Shown here in pieces: positions 26,817-35,197 of a stretch of DNA of 64,000 nucleotides. Position numbers and translations under genes: made by a program. The DNA is taken from assembly GCF_900176535.1 (NCBI RefSeq), contig NZ_FWXT01000001.1, positions 2,356,001 through 2,420,000 of the forward strand, written 5' to 3'. The stretch is from Pedobacter africanus (lineage in GTDB: Bacteria > Bacteroidota > Bacteroidia > Sphingobacteriales > Sphingobacteriaceae). The first letter of the stretch is position 1. The number at the start of each line of letters is the position of its first letter. The notes below the pieces were generated by a model. The model had not been told where the DNA came from. It ran no database searches and saw only the letters and a list, made by a program, of their open reading frames with translations.

Positions 26817-26847
26817 CAAAAATATAAATAAATCTTACAAAGCAAAA
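26817..26847 (-). promoter_or_regulatory. Candidate promoter of the trp leader
   Basis: TATTTTTG at 26824-26817 fits the Bacteroidota -7 consensus TAnnTTTG, and TTTTG at 26847-26843 lies 18 nt upstream, close to the usual -33 spacing. Transcription would then start at about 26811, next to the leader ATG, making the leader message leaderless or nearly so. Confidence 0.55.
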
Positions 26848-26862
26848 TTAAATTTGTAATTT

Positions 26863-27291
26863 TTATGAGATGCCGAAGAATGAACGTGATGGATCAACCA
26901 TAGTCATCCTCAAAATGGCAGCTATAATAAGTACCAGTGCAAGCCCGAAATAAAGCGCTACAGCGCGGTGCCTGGCTGCCGGATCATTACCTTTTTTGGA
27001 CCTTGCATTACCTATTGTGACCAGAATTGCAGCAAAAATCATCATGCCTATGTGTTCCATTTTCCAGTAAACAATTCCTGCTTTTACAAGTGGGCTCAAA
27101 AAATACAAGACCAATCCTATTAAAACCTGGGTGTGAACAAATATTAAGGTAAAGAGATTGATTTTTCTGTTTCCTTCTGTATATGGCTTTTTACCCAACC
27201 ACCCCGAAATGGCTTGTACAAGTGCAATTACCAATAAAATTAAAACCAGGTAACGCCAGCCTGAATGTGCGCTTTTTAGAATCTGATACAT
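26863..27291 (-). CDS. Four-helix membrane protein, cytochrome b-like
   Basis: A 142-residue integral membrane protein; I take ATG 27291 (start MYQILKSAHSGWRYL) because the nine extra upstream codons look non-family. Four membrane helices are visible at about 10-30, 47-70, 80-97 and 113-133. Histidines sit at helix ends or inside (SAHSGWRYL, FVHTQ, MEHIG, RHRAV) and could ligate heme, as in small b-type cytochromes, but no CxxCH is present. Similar short proteins are common and uncharacterised in Bacteroidota. Its stop is about 50 nt upstream of the trp leader on the same strand. Confidence 0.7.
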   Translation of the reverse strand: MYQILKSAHSGWRYLVLILLVIALVQAISGWLGKKPYTEGNRKINLFTLIFVHTQVLIGLVLYFLSPLVKAGIVYWKMEHIGMMIFAAILVTIGNARSKKGNDPAARHRAVALYFGLALVLIIAAILRMTMVDPSRSFFGIS

Positions 27292-27401
27292 AATCGTTTT
27301 TCTTTCAAACTTAACCAATTACTTTCTGATTCATTAAAAAGCAGAAATAGCAACTGATATTTAAAATCATTCCAAATTAGAAAGATAAAACGATTTGCCT
27401 G

Positions 27402-27992
27402 TTATCGGCTGGCGGCAAAAGCGGTATCCAGTTCAGTAATTTTAGTTTTAACAGCAGCCAGTCCTTCGATTTTAACCTGGCTCATCCTGCCTTTGAACAG
27501 ATTATGATCAGCAGCCGTCCCCTTTAACTTAAGAGATGAATTGCCTTCTACATAAGTATATAAACTTCCAATATTACCTATCACATCAGCCTTTGCTGTA
27601 TCTTTTAGAAATACCTGCAGCACACTTAATGAGAATTTACCTTTAGTAGTTACAGAAGCTGCATTCGAAGCGTCAATTCTTTGCAGGTCTTTCATGTATA
27701 CTACCATGTGCAATGGCTCATCTTCGTTAGAACTGATGAAAAGTTTATCTCCTTTTGCTTCTATACGGGTTACTGCTTTATCATACTTTCCATATACAAC
27801 AACACCTTGCTTGTTGGACTGAATAACTTCTACCTGCACATTCCCTTTAACCACCACTTTATTGAAGTTGATTCGTTGCTGTAGGTTCAGCTCAGTACGT
27901 ATTGGCCCTGCCGCATTAGCACTTAATGCTGAAGTTGATAAAACGATTGCTGTTAATGCTGTTGCGAATAATGCTTTTACTGAAGTTTTCAT
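27402..27992 (-). CDS. GIN-domain (DUF2807) exported protein
   Basis: A 196-residue protein with a Sec signal (cleavage after SANAA, near residue 28). The mature part is a short right-handed beta-helix of the GIN type, recognised from FNKVVVKGNVQVEVIQSNKQGV, the alternating RIDASNAASVTTKGKFS and the VIGNIGSLYTYVEGNSSLKLKG rungs. Family members are placed in the periplasm or at the surface in Bacteroidota; function is not established. It stands alone, divergent from the CsbD-like gene. Confidence 0.8.
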   Translation of the reverse strand: MKTSVKALFATALTAIVLSTSALSANAAGPIRTELNLQQRINFNKVVVKGNVQVEVIQSNKQGVVVYGKYDKAVTRIEAKGDKLFISSNEDEPLHMVVYMKDLQRIDASNAASVTTKGKFSLSVLQVFLKDTAKADVIGNIGSLYTYVEGNSSLKLKGTAADHNLFKGRMSQVKIEGLAAVKTKITELDTAFAASR

Positions 27993-28095
27993 ATTTGTAA
28001 GGCTTTTAAGTTTTTTTTAATTTGTTTCCTAATAAGTCTCCCCAAATCCTAAAACGTTACAGCTATTTTTCTCCTTTTATGCGAGTCTGTAAATA

Positions 28096-28108
28096 CGTTC
28101 GACGAACG
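28096..28108. repeat. Short palindrome between divergent genes
   Basis: CGTTCG-A-CGAACG is a perfect two-fold symmetric site with a single central base. It lies in the 204-bp gap between the GIN-domain gene (minus) and the CsbD gene (plus), about 89 nt upstream of the latter. The shape suits a dimeric regulator, possibly linked to the stress-type CsbD gene. A second small inverted repeat (ACCAG/CTGGT) is at 28152-28165. Confidence 0.35.
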
Positions 28109-28196
28109 CCTTAAATTTTTCGACCAACCAGATCCATCTTTTTAAAACCAAACCAGCTACCTGGTGTTATTTGTCTATACTTATAAAAAACATATT

Positions 28197-28382
28197 ATGG
28201 ATAAATTGGAAATTAAAGGGGCCTGGAACGAGCTCAAAGGAAAAATAAAGCAGGCTTATGCAGATCTTACTGATGATGACCTGAAGTATGAGGAGGGAAA
28301 AGACGATGAAATGCTGGGAAAACTGCAGCAAAAAACCGGAAAAACCCGCGACGAGCTGGTCAAATGGATCAATGGTCTGTAA
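28197..28382 (+). CDS. CsbD family stress protein
   Basis: A 61-residue hydrophilic protein of the CsbD type, found under general stress control in many bacteria, with unknown mechanism. The start is ATG 28197 (MDKLEIKGAWNELKGKIKQAY); an upstream frame to 28164 lacks family match. The LTDDDLKYEEGKDDEMLGKLQQKTGK stretch is diagnostic. It is a single gene ended by the hairpin at 28386-28418. Confidence 0.93.
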   Translation: MDKLEIKGAWNELKGKIKQAYADLTDDDLKYEEGKDDEMLGKLQQKTGKTRDELVKWINGL

Positions 28383-28385
28383 ACA

Positions 28386-28418
28386 AAAAATGCCTGTTCC
28401 AAAAAAACAGGCATTTTT
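28386..28418. terminator. Bidirectional terminator
   Basis: A perfect 13-bp hairpin, AAAAATGCCTGTT (28386-28398) with AACAGGCATTTTT (28406-28418) and a 7-nt loop, with T-tracts on both strands. It separates the convergent CsbD and GNAT genes. Confidence 0.9.
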
Positions 28419-28421
28419 GTT

Positions 28422-28862
28422 TTAGCTCATCTTCATCACGTATTTGTCGATGCCTTTGGCAAAGCCATCAGGAACAACGGCTATAGTTCGAAAGCCTCTT
28501 TTCAGATAAAAGCCCTCCGTATGCTGAGAAGTATCTATTTTATAAATTTTGCCAGGATATATTTCCTTTAACAGATTGATCCTATATTCCGTCAGCAGTT
28601 TACCTATTCCGTTTTTATGCTCTGCAATGTGTACCATACCCCAGGATAAGCCTGCCTCGTCAGTTTCAGTATCCAGAAAAATCCCTCCGCAGGCAACGAT
28701 TTTCCTATTCTTTTCAACTACATAATAATTGTCTTCAATATCATTATCCAGGAAATCGACAAAAAGCGGCAGTTCCTCTGGCGCAAAGAATCTGGGCATA
28801 TTGCTTTCAAAAAGTGCTACACATTTTTCCTTGAATAAAGGCTTGTATTTTAATATCTCCAT
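28422..28862 (-). CDS. GNAT family N-acetyltransferase
   Basis: A 146-residue acetyltransferase of the Gcn5-related fold: beta-strands around YYVVEKNRKIVACGGIFLD (about 45-65), the acetyl-CoA-binding stretch MVHIAEHKNGIGKLLTEYRI (about 77-97, a KNGIGK variant of Q/RxxGxG/A) and the end ASQHTEGFYLKRGFRTI-like segment before 130. The substrate is unknown. It is cytoplasmic and monocistronic, convergent with csbD. Confidence 0.85.
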   Translation of the reverse strand: MEILKYKPLFKEKCVALFESNMPRFFAPEELPLFVDFLDNDIEDNYYVVEKNRKIVACGGIFLDTETDEAGLSWGMVHIAEHKNGIGKLLTEYRINLLKEIYPGKIYKIDTSQHTEGFYLKRGFRTIAVVPDGFAKGIDKYVMKMS

Positions 28863-29311
28863 ATGCTAATGATTGTACATCGCAAATTACGACAATAAAC
28901 ATAACCTCATGGCAACAGAAAAAACCCTTATACCACAATTACCTCACCCAAATAAACCGAAGTACTTACAGCATTGCTGTAACCCTTCCTAAAAATCGTG
29001 ATAAAAAATACTTTATGGCTATGACAGTCCGTTGTATATCCCTGCAACCGCAACCTTTGACATCGAAAATGAGCAAGTTGAAACAATTTTATCCCCCTAT
29101 CCAATAACAACCCGATATTTTTGCTCATAAAAAGATAAGCTTTCATTTTTCGAGATAAACTGTTTTGCAAAATATCTACTTTTTAACTCGCCATAACTCT
29201 TGGCACATAGAAAGAGAACACAGCACCGTCTAGATTATATATTATAAGGTTTTCCTTACAACATTGTAAAAAAGCTGGAAATTATACTCGGTATGAAACC
29301 CGGTTAATTGA
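28863..29311. other. 450-bp stretch without a convincing gene
   Basis: AT-rich sequence between the GNAT start and the Rpn remnant. An 80-codon minus-strand frame (28928-29170) shows no motif, no signal and unlikely composition, so I do not call it. The right part could once have encoded the N-terminal nuclease domain missing from the remnant at 29312, but I cannot find PD-(D/E)xK motifs in any frame. Confidence 0.5.
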
Positions 29312-29698
29312 GCAATCTTTGTTAAAAGGCCAACAGAGTTATATGCGGAACTGGACAAGTGGTTGTATGCTTTTAAACACTTAACAGAATTCAAAGAAAG
29401 ACCTGAATATTTAAGCGGCCCGGAATTTAATCAGTTTTTTAACCTGGCCAAATACGCCGATTTAACACCGGAGGAAAGAGTGATGTATAACAGAAGTTTA
29501 AAACACAAGTGGGACAATAAGAATGTGATGGATTACCCCGTGGCACAGGCGGAGCTCAGGAGCAAAACCGAGGAAGAAGCCAAGGGTCGCCATGATGAAG
29601 CCCTTGAAATCACTACAGCATTAAAAAGTAAGAAAATTGCCATCGAAGTTATTGCCGAAGCAACTGGCCTTAGTGTGGAAGAAATCGAGGCGCTATAA
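29312..29698 (+). pseudogene. 3' remnant of an Rpn/PD-(D/E)xK nuclease-transposase family gene
   Basis: Reading from just after an in-frame TGA (29309-29311) the frame gives TELYAELDKWLYAFKHLTE, then ERPEYLSGPEFNQFFNLAKYADLTPEER and a tail with repeated EEAKGRHDEALEI and AIEVIAEATGLSVEEIE. This is the C-terminal third of the Rpn family (recombination-promoting nuclease, putative transposase) seen in Bacteroidota, about 128 codons of a normal 290-310. A TTG at 29363 could allow translation of 111 residues but would lack the nuclease domain. I take it as a decayed copy of a mobile-type gene. Confidence 0.75.
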
Positions 29699-29911
29699 GC
29701 AAAATGTATTTGGAAAACGCCAAAACCTGGAATGGATATTTCGGGCTTTTTATTTTTAACTTCTTTACAAAAACTGCACCAAACCTACCACCAGCCCCGA
29801 CGGGGCCGAAACCGCAATTTGCCGTAACCACCCATCTAGATTGTCGTTATTCCCCCTTTTACATCTGAATAATGTAGCTGATCTTTGATCAGATCATAAA
29901 AACAAAATCTT

Positions 29912-30310
29912 ATGGCAGTAGAAAAAACAAAGGCAAGCACCGTAGACCAGTACATTGCCAATTTCCCCGAAAACATACAATCCAGGCTAACCCAGATCAG
30001 GCAGGCCATTAAGGCCGCAGCTCCCGACGCTGAAGAACTGATCAGCTACAGCATTCCCGCTTTCAAAAAGCATGGCATGCTCATTTTTTATTCGGCTTAT
30101 ACCAACCATATCTCCATTTCTATCCCTCCATCACCGGTATACGAAGTGTTTAAAAAAGAGCTCTCTGTTTACAAAACAAGCAAGTCTGCCATACAGATAC
30201 CGAATGATAGCCCCCTGCCACTCGAATTGATCGCTGAAATGACAAAATTCAGGGTAAAGGAAGACGCAGAAATTGCCGCCGAAAAGGCCAGGAAAAAGGT
30301 TCAACAATAA
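29912..30310 (+). CDS. DUF1801 (YdhG-like) domain protein
   Basis: A 132-residue protein of the DUF1801/YdhG-like group. Landmarks are the helix VDQYIANFPENIQSRLTQIR, the core PDAEELISYSIPAFKKHGMLIFYSAYTNHISI and the end NDSPLPLELIAEMTKFRVKED. A lysine-rich tail follows. These small alpha/beta proteins are often near SRPBCC genes in Bacteroidota but their role is unknown. The SRPBCC gene at 30354 follows by 43 nt. A small inverted repeat, CTGATC-TTT-GATCAG (29879-29893), lies 18 nt upstream of the start and could be an operator. Confidence 0.88.
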   Translation: MAVEKTKASTVDQYIANFPENIQSRLTQIRQAIKAAAPDAEELISYSIPAFKKHGMLIFYSAYTNHISISIPPSPVYEVFKKELSVYKTSKSAIQIPNDSPLPLELIAEMTKFRVKEDAEIAAEKARKKVQQ

Positions 30311-30353
30311 TATCAGATAAAATGTTATATCATTAACCAATAAATTAAATGCT

Positions 30354-30791
30354 ATGGAAAAGCTGGAATACAAAATCTCTATCAACGCACCTGCAGAAAA
30401 AGTATGGAATACACTTTGGGAAGATAAAACCTATCGTCAGTGGACAACCCCCTTTAGCGAAGGATCAAGTGCTGAAACAGATTGGAAAAAAGGCAGCAGG
30501 ATTGTATTTGGGGATTCAAGTGGCAACGGCATGATATCAAGGGTGGCCGATAACATCCCCAATAAGTTCATGTCTATAGAACATCTGGGTATGCTTAAAG
30601 ATGGCACCGAAGATTTCGACAGTGATGAGGTAAAATCATGGGCTGGGGCAATGGAAAACTATACTCTTGAAGAAAAAAACGGGAATACTGAACTGTCTGT
30701 GTTAACAGAAATTACCGAAGAATATAAAGAAATGTTTGCTGAAATGTGGCCTAAAGCTTTAGATAAGTTAAAGGCTTTATCCGAAAATTAG
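30354..30791 (+). CDS. SRPBCC (AHSA1/START-like) domain protein
   Basis: A 145-residue START-like protein: KLEYKISINAPAEKVWNTLWEDKTYRQWTTPF is the family start, with a central GSRIVFGDSSGNGMISRV strand pair and a C-terminal long helix ending in WPKALDKLKALSE. The fold makes a hydrophobic pocket; ligand unknown. It probably shares a transcript with the DUF1801 gene upstream. Confidence 0.9.
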   Translation: MEKLEYKISINAPAEKVWNTLWEDKTYRQWTTPFSEGSSAETDWKKGSRIVFGDSSGNGMISRVADNIPNKFMSIEHLGMLKDGTEDFDSDEVKSWAGAMENYTLEEKNGNTELSVLTEITEEYKEMFAEMWPKALDKLKALSEN

Positions 30792-30880
30792 CGGGGTACA
30801 CTTTAACGTAAAAAATAAGTGATAAGCGGGTTTAATCAATTTTTTATAATAGATTTAGGTGTTATCATCTAAATTCTTTT

Positions 30881-33604
30881 ATGAAGAAAATCCTGCTTCT
30901 CTTTGCCGGGGTATTTGTTGGGACAAGCCTGTTTGCCCAGCAAACCTATCCGGTTAATGGCACCTATGACATCAGGCAAGGCCTCTATGCATTTACCAAT
31001 GCCAATATTGTAGTTAGTACCCGTAAAACCATAAGTAATGGAACTTTATTGATTAAAGGCCAAACGATACAGGCTGCCGGCAATGGCATTTCTGTTCCGA
31101 AAGGCTATGTGGTTATTGACCTGAAGGGAAAGTTCATCTACCCTTCACTAATTGATGCCTTTACCTCTTATGGACTCCCGGAGCCTACCCGTACGGGAAC
31201 GGCTGGCCGCCAATCTATCTTCACTTCTACAAAAAAAGGTGCCTATGGCTGGAACGAGGCAATCAGGCCTGAAACCCAGGCCAGTGCTTTATTTTCGGCC
31301 GACAGCAGGAAAGCGGCGGAGCTGCGCAAGCTGGGCTTTGGCAGTGTAAATGTGATTAACCGCGACGGTATAGCGCGTGGCACATCAGTGGCAGTTACGC
31401 TAAGCGATGAAAAGGAGAACGGCAGCATACTCAATGCCCGCTCGGCCGCCAACTACTCCTTTAATAAGGGAACCTCCCAAAATGATTACCCAACATCCCT
31501 GATGGGCGCTATCGCCTTGCTGCGCCAGACCTATTACGATGCACAATGGTATGGCAAGCAAAAAGAGGAATACAACATTTCCCTGGAAGAGTTCAACAAG
31601 CAGCAAGATATTCCGCAGATTTTTGAGGCCGATGGCTGGCAAAATATCCTCCGTGTAGATAAGATAGGAAAAGAGTTTGGCCGGCAATTCATCATCAAAT
31701 CCAATGGCGACGAATACCAGCGCGTAGCTGCAGTTAAAGCAACGGGTGCCGGCCTGATCATCCCGGTAAATTTTATAAAAGCCTACGATGTAGAAGATAC
31801 TATTGAAACCCGCGACATCAGTCTGGCACAGATGAAAGCTTGGGAACTCGCACCAGGCAATCCTGGTATACTGGAAAAGGCAGGGATCAGATTTTCCATT
31901 ACTACCCATGGGCTGGAAAACACCAGTGATTTCTGGCCGGCGATGGAACAGGCTATCAATAAAGGGTTAACAAAAAAACAGGCCTTAATAGCCCTTACAG
32001 AAATTCCCGCGGCCATGCTGGGCATAGCCGATAAAACCGGCACCCTGGAAACAGGAAAACTGGCCAATTTTATCATCACATCAGACAGCCTTTTTAAAAA
32101 GGAAAATGTGATTGAGGAAAACTGGGTGCAAGGCAAACGTTTTATACTCATTAATAAAGATGCAGAAAAAGACACCTCAAGACTTGTGCTGAAAAAGACC
32201 GAACCACTAAAAAATGAGCCTGCCGGACCGCTGATCTACCCCTTCACCGCTTTTGGTAACAATGTCCCCTTAAAACAGGAAAGCGTTTTATTGAAAAATG
32301 CAACTGTATGGACCAATGAAAAGGAAGGCATCCTGCAAAATGCCGATGTACTTATCGAAAACGGAAAGATCAAATCGGTAGGAAAAAACCTGAACCCGGG
32401 AAATGCGAAGGTAATTGATGCCACGGGCAAACACATCACTCCGGGCATGATAGATGAACATTCGCACATTGTCATGACCGGGGGTATCAATGAAGGCGCG
32501 CAGTCTTCTTCAGCAGAAGTACGCGTGGGCGACATCATCAACTCTGAAGACGTCAACATTTACCGACAGCTTGCAGGTGGGGTTACCACCTCCCAGATCC
32601 TGCATGGTTCTGCCAATCCGGTTGGCGGGCAATCACAACTCATAAAACTGCGCTGGGGCAAACTACCCGAAGAGCTTAAGTTTGAAGGCGCCGATGGGTT
32701 CATAAAATTTGCGCTGGGCGAGAATGTAAAGCAGAGCAATTTTGGAACAGGGGCACGTTTTCCGGTAACCAGGATGGGCGTAGAACAAACCTTTGTAGAT
32801 CAGTTTACCCGGGCCAAAGCCTATAAAGCTGAAAGGGCTAAAAAAGGAAGCAATGTGAGGCGAGATCTGGAACTGGATGCCATAGCCGAAATCCTGGATA
32901 ACAAACGTTTCATCACCTGCCATTCTTACGTGCAGTCCGAAATCAATATGCTCATGAAAGTAGCCGATAGCCTGGGCTTCAAAATAAATACCCTTACCCA
33001 CATATTGGAAGGTTATAAAGTAGCCGACAAGATGAAGGCGCGTGGCATCAATGCCTCTACCTTTTCTGATTGGTGGGCCTATAAAATGGAAGTAGCCGAA
33101 GCCATACCCTACAATGGTAAGATCATGCACAACATCGGTATCACTACCGCATTTAATTCTGACGATGCGGAAATGGCCAGACGCTTAAACCAGGAAGCCG
33201 GAAAAGCGATCTTGTATGGCGGCGTTCCGGAAGAAGATGCCCTTAAATTTGTAACCTTAAATCCAGCTAAAATGCTGCATATAGACAGTAGGGTAGGCAG
33301 TCTTAAAGCAGGTAAAGATGCGGATGTGGTCATCTGGTCAGACCACCCCCTCTCTATTTATGCCAAAGCAGAAAAAACTTTTGTAGATGGCATCGCCTAC
33401 TGGGATATGGAAAGAGATGGCCAAATTAGGGCTGCACAAAAGCTGGAAAGGGCCCGCCTGATCCAGAAAATGAAAGAGAGCAAAGGCCGCGGGGCCAAAA
33501 CCCAAAAGCCAAAACCAGAGGCCCGGCGCGAATTTCATTGCGAAACCGTAGAAGACTACTCCCTTGAACTGAACGACCTGGAAAGGAGCCACAACCATGA
33601 ATAA
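30881..33604 (+). CDS. Exported amidohydrolase-superfamily protein, two amidohydrolase domains
   Basis: A 907-residue protein with a Sec signal (cleavage near residue 20, SLFAQQ). It contains two metal-dependent amidohydrolase modules in tandem. The C-terminal module (about 465-860) has an intact HSH metal motif in GMIDEHSHIV, a GSANPVGGQSQ loop, TCHSYVQSE and an active-site aspartate in FNSDDAEMARR. In the N-terminal module (about 35-430) the matching place reads PSLIDAFTSYGLPEP, without the His-x-His pair, so it is probably non-catalytic. The last ~30 residues are basic. The next gene starts inside its end (8-nt overlap) and is a related shorter protein, so the pair likely forms one periplasmic complex. 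Substrate unknown. Confidence 0.88.
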   Translation: MKKILLLFAGVFVGTSLFAQQTYPVNGTYDIRQGLYAFTNANIVVSTRKTISNGTLLIKGQTIQAAGNGISVPKGYVVIDLKGKFIYPSLIDAFTSYGLPEPTRTGTAGRQSIFTSTKKGAYGWNEAIRPETQASALFSADSRKAAELRKLGFGSVNVINRDGIARGTSVAVTLSDEKENGSILNARSAANYSFNKGTSQNDYPTSLMGAIALLRQTYYDAQWYGKQKEEYNISLEEFNKQQDIPQIFEADGWQNILRVDKIGKEFGRQFIIKSNGDEYQRVAAVKATGAGLIIPVNFIKAYDVEDTIETRDISLAQMKAWELAPGNPGILEKAGIRFSITTHGLENTSDFWPAMEQAINKGLTKKQALIALTEIPAAMLGIADKTGTLETGKLANFIITSDSLFKKENVIEENWVQGKRFILINKDAEKDTSRLVLKKTEPLKNEPAGPLIYPFTAFGNNVPLKQESVLLKNATVWTNEKEGILQNADVLIENGKIKSVGKNLNPGNAKVIDATGKHITPGMIDEHSHIVMTGGINEGAQSSSAEVRVGDIINSEDVNIYRQLAGGVTTSQILHGSANPVGGQSQLIKLRWGKLPEELKFEGADGFIKFALGENVKQSNFGTGARFPVTRMGVEQTFVDQFTRAKAYKAERAKKGSNVRRDLELDAIAEILDNKRFITCHSYVQSEINMLMKVADSLGFKINTLTHILEGYKVADKMKARGINASTFSDWWAYKMEVAEAIPYNGKIMHNIGITTAFNSDDAEMARRLNQEAGKAILYGGVPEEDALKFVTLNPAKMLHIDSRVGSLKAGKDADVVIWSDHPLSIYAKAEKTFVDGIAYWDMERDGQIRAAQKLERARLIQKMKESKGRGAKTQKPKPEARREFHCETVEDYSLELNDLERSHNHE

Positions 33605-34907
33605 ATACATTTTAAGTCTGTTAGGTACTGCCCTGGGGCTAAACTGCCTGGCACAGGCCAACATCTCTCCGGCACCAGCGCAGGATAAAAAAGTAATTGT
33701 AATGGGGGCCAGACTCCATACAGGTAATGGAAAGGTGATAGAGAACAGCTACCTGATTTTTGAGCAAGGCAAAATTACCGGATTAGGCGATGCCACTGTT
33801 GTGCGCTTAGACCCCAGCGGCTCAACCTTAATCAACGCCAGTAACAAACACATTTACCCGGGTTTTATAGCGCCGGTAACCAACCTGGGGCTGGTAGAGA
33901 TCAGCTCTGTTAAAGCAACAATGGATTATAGTGAAATTGGCGAACTTAACCCGCACATCAGAGCTTTGGTTGCTTACAATACCGATTCAAAGGTGCCTGC
34001 TACCATCAGGAGTAACGGCGTGCTAATGGCGCAGATTACGCCTCAGGGAGGGACAATTTCTGGCAGTTCCTCAGTGGTACAACTGGATGCCTGGAACTGG
34101 GAAGACGCAGCCATCAGAACAGATGATGCCCTGCACCTGAACTGGCCGGTTACCCCCAAATTCAGGGGCCAGGGTAGCCGGGCGGGCGTCCCGTCGGCAG
34201 CCGAACTGAGCAGCCGCACACAAAACACCATCAATCAACTGGACCAGCTTTTTGCAGAGGCAAAAGCTTATGCTGAAACAGAGAAACCAGTTGTTGTAAA
34301 TGGCCGGCTGGCGGCAATGAAACACCTTTTCGATGGCACACAAAAATTGTTCATTACTGCAAACGCACAGAAAGACATCATTAGCGCAGTAAAATTTGCA
34401 AAAAAATACAACATCACACCGGTTTTGGTTGAAGGCGATGAAGCGTATCTCATTATCCCATTCTTAAAGGAAAACAACATCAGTGTAGTAGTCAAAGAAC
34501 CGCACAATTTACCCGTTATGAATGACGACGACGTAAATATGCCCTATAAGAATGCAGGGGTATTGGCCAATGCAGGCATTAATGTATCTATGAGCCTGCA
34601 CAGCTACTGGCAGCTCAGAAACCTGCCTTTTATGGCCGGAACTGTAGCAGCCTGGGGGCTGGATAAAGAAAAGGCTTTGCAAACCATCACTTTAAATACA
34701 GCTAAGGTTTTAGGTATTGATAAAACCGCAGGAAGTCTGGAAATAGGTAAAGATGCAACCTTCTTTATTTCGGATGGCGATGCATTGGACATGAAGACAA
34801 ACAAAGTAGAAAAAGCTTTTATACAGGGCCGGGACATCAATCTGGATAACCTTCACAAACAACTCGACAAGAAATTTAGCGATAAATATAAAGCCGGGAA
34901 ACAATAG
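33597..34907 (+). CDS. Exported amidohydrolase-like protein, probably non-catalytic
   Basis: A 436-residue protein with a Sec signal (cleavage after CLAQA, near residue 21). The N-terminal composite beta-sandwich and the C-terminal TAGSLEIGKDATFFISDG segment are typical of imidazolonepropionase-like amidohydrolases. The usual His-x-His metal site is replaced (YPGFIAPVTNLGLVEI), and the later metal histidines are hard to find, so catalysis is doubtful. The start overlaps the 907-residue gene by 8 nt, implying coupled translation and equal amounts of both. Ended by the hairpin at 34913-34950. Confidence 0.85.
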   Translation: MNKYILSLLGTALGLNCLAQANISPAPAQDKKVIVMGARLHTGNGKVIENSYLIFEQGKITGLGDATVVRLDPSGSTLINASNKHIYPGFIAPVTNLGLVEISSVKATMDYSEIGELNPHIRALVAYNTDSKVPATIRSNGVLMAQITPQGGTISGSSSVVQLDAWNWEDAAIRTDDALHLNWPVTPKFRGQGSRAGVPSAAELSSRTQNTINQLDQLFAEAKAYAETEKPVVVNGRLAAMKHLFDGTQKLFITANAQKDIISAVKFAKKYNITPVLVEGDEAYLIIPFLKENNISVVVKEPHNLPVMNDDDVNMPYKNAGVLANAGINVSMSLHSYWQLRNLPFMAGTVAAWGLDKEKALQTITLNTAKVLGIDKTAGSLEIGKDATFFISDGDALDMKTNKVEKAFIQGRDINLDNLHKQLDKKFSDKYKAGKQ

Positions 34908-34912
34908 GCATA

Positions 34913-34950
34913 AAAAAAAACAGTGACCTCATCCAAGGTCACTCGTTTTT
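34913..34950. terminator. Bidirectional terminator between amidohydrolase and tRNA-like genes
   Basis: AGTGACCT (34922-34929) pairs with AGGTCACT (34936-34943) around a 6-nt loop, flanked by an A-tract and a T-tract, so it can end the plus-strand amidohydrolase transcript and the minus-strand tRNA-like transcript. It begins 26 nt after the CCA end of the first tRNA-like gene on the minus strand. Confidence 0.85.
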
Positions 34951-34976
34951 AACTAACTTATTATTCATAAAAAAAC

Positions 34977-35121
34977 TGGCTGTTGGGGAAGGAGTCGAAC
35001 CTTCAAGGGGTAGTTAGCTACAGTTCAAAAATTAATTTGTGGTCAACCCATAAACTGCGTTTATCCATTTATCCCCGCCACCGAGACAAGAAGGCGTGTC
35101 TGCCAATTTCACCACCCAACA
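34977..35121 (-). tRNA. Unusual class II tRNA-like RNA, GUC anticodon, giant variable region (copy 1, with encoded CCA)
   Basis: Minus-strand cloverleaf: acceptor TGTTGGG (35121-35115) with CCCAACA (34987-34981); T8, G9; D stem GTG/CAC with loop AAATTGGCAGA; anticodon stem CCTTC/GGTGG with one U-U mismatch; loop TTGTCTC with GTC anticodon at 35087-35085; T arm GAAGG-TTCGACT-CCTTC (perfect); G73, then encoded CCA. The usual variable arm is replaced by about 70 nt: a GGGG/CCCC base helix (35076-35073, 35010-35007) around 62 nt containing an ATAAAC-GCA-GTTTAT hairpin. G2-C71, G10, GUC, C38 and G73 are the known AspRS identity set, but Asp tRNAs have short variable loops; G73 with a long arm would also fit SerRS. 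Leu-like D-loop. Charging is unknown. Confidence 0.7.
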
Positions 35122-35143
35122 TTCTGTTAAAGTACTAAATTTT

Positions 35144-35195
35144 ATTAAGAAAAAAGATTTTTGGTTTAGGTTGATTAAAAATCTTTTTTCTTAAT
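35144..35195. repeat. Perfect 19-bp inverted repeat between the two tRNA-like genes
   Basis: ATTAAGAAAAAAGATTTTT (35144-35162) is repeated in inverted form at 35177-35195 with a 14-nt loop. The right arm ends 2 nt before the G73 of copy 2, and the left arm is 22 nt upstream of copy 1. On the minus strand it would fold directly after copy 2, as a terminator or as a processing hairpin in a joint transcript. Confidence 0.85.
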
Positions 35196-35197
35196 AG

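Noticed and set aside
28928..29170. 80-codon minus-strand ORF
   Set aside because: No motif, signal or sensible neighbours; composition resembles random AT-rich translation.
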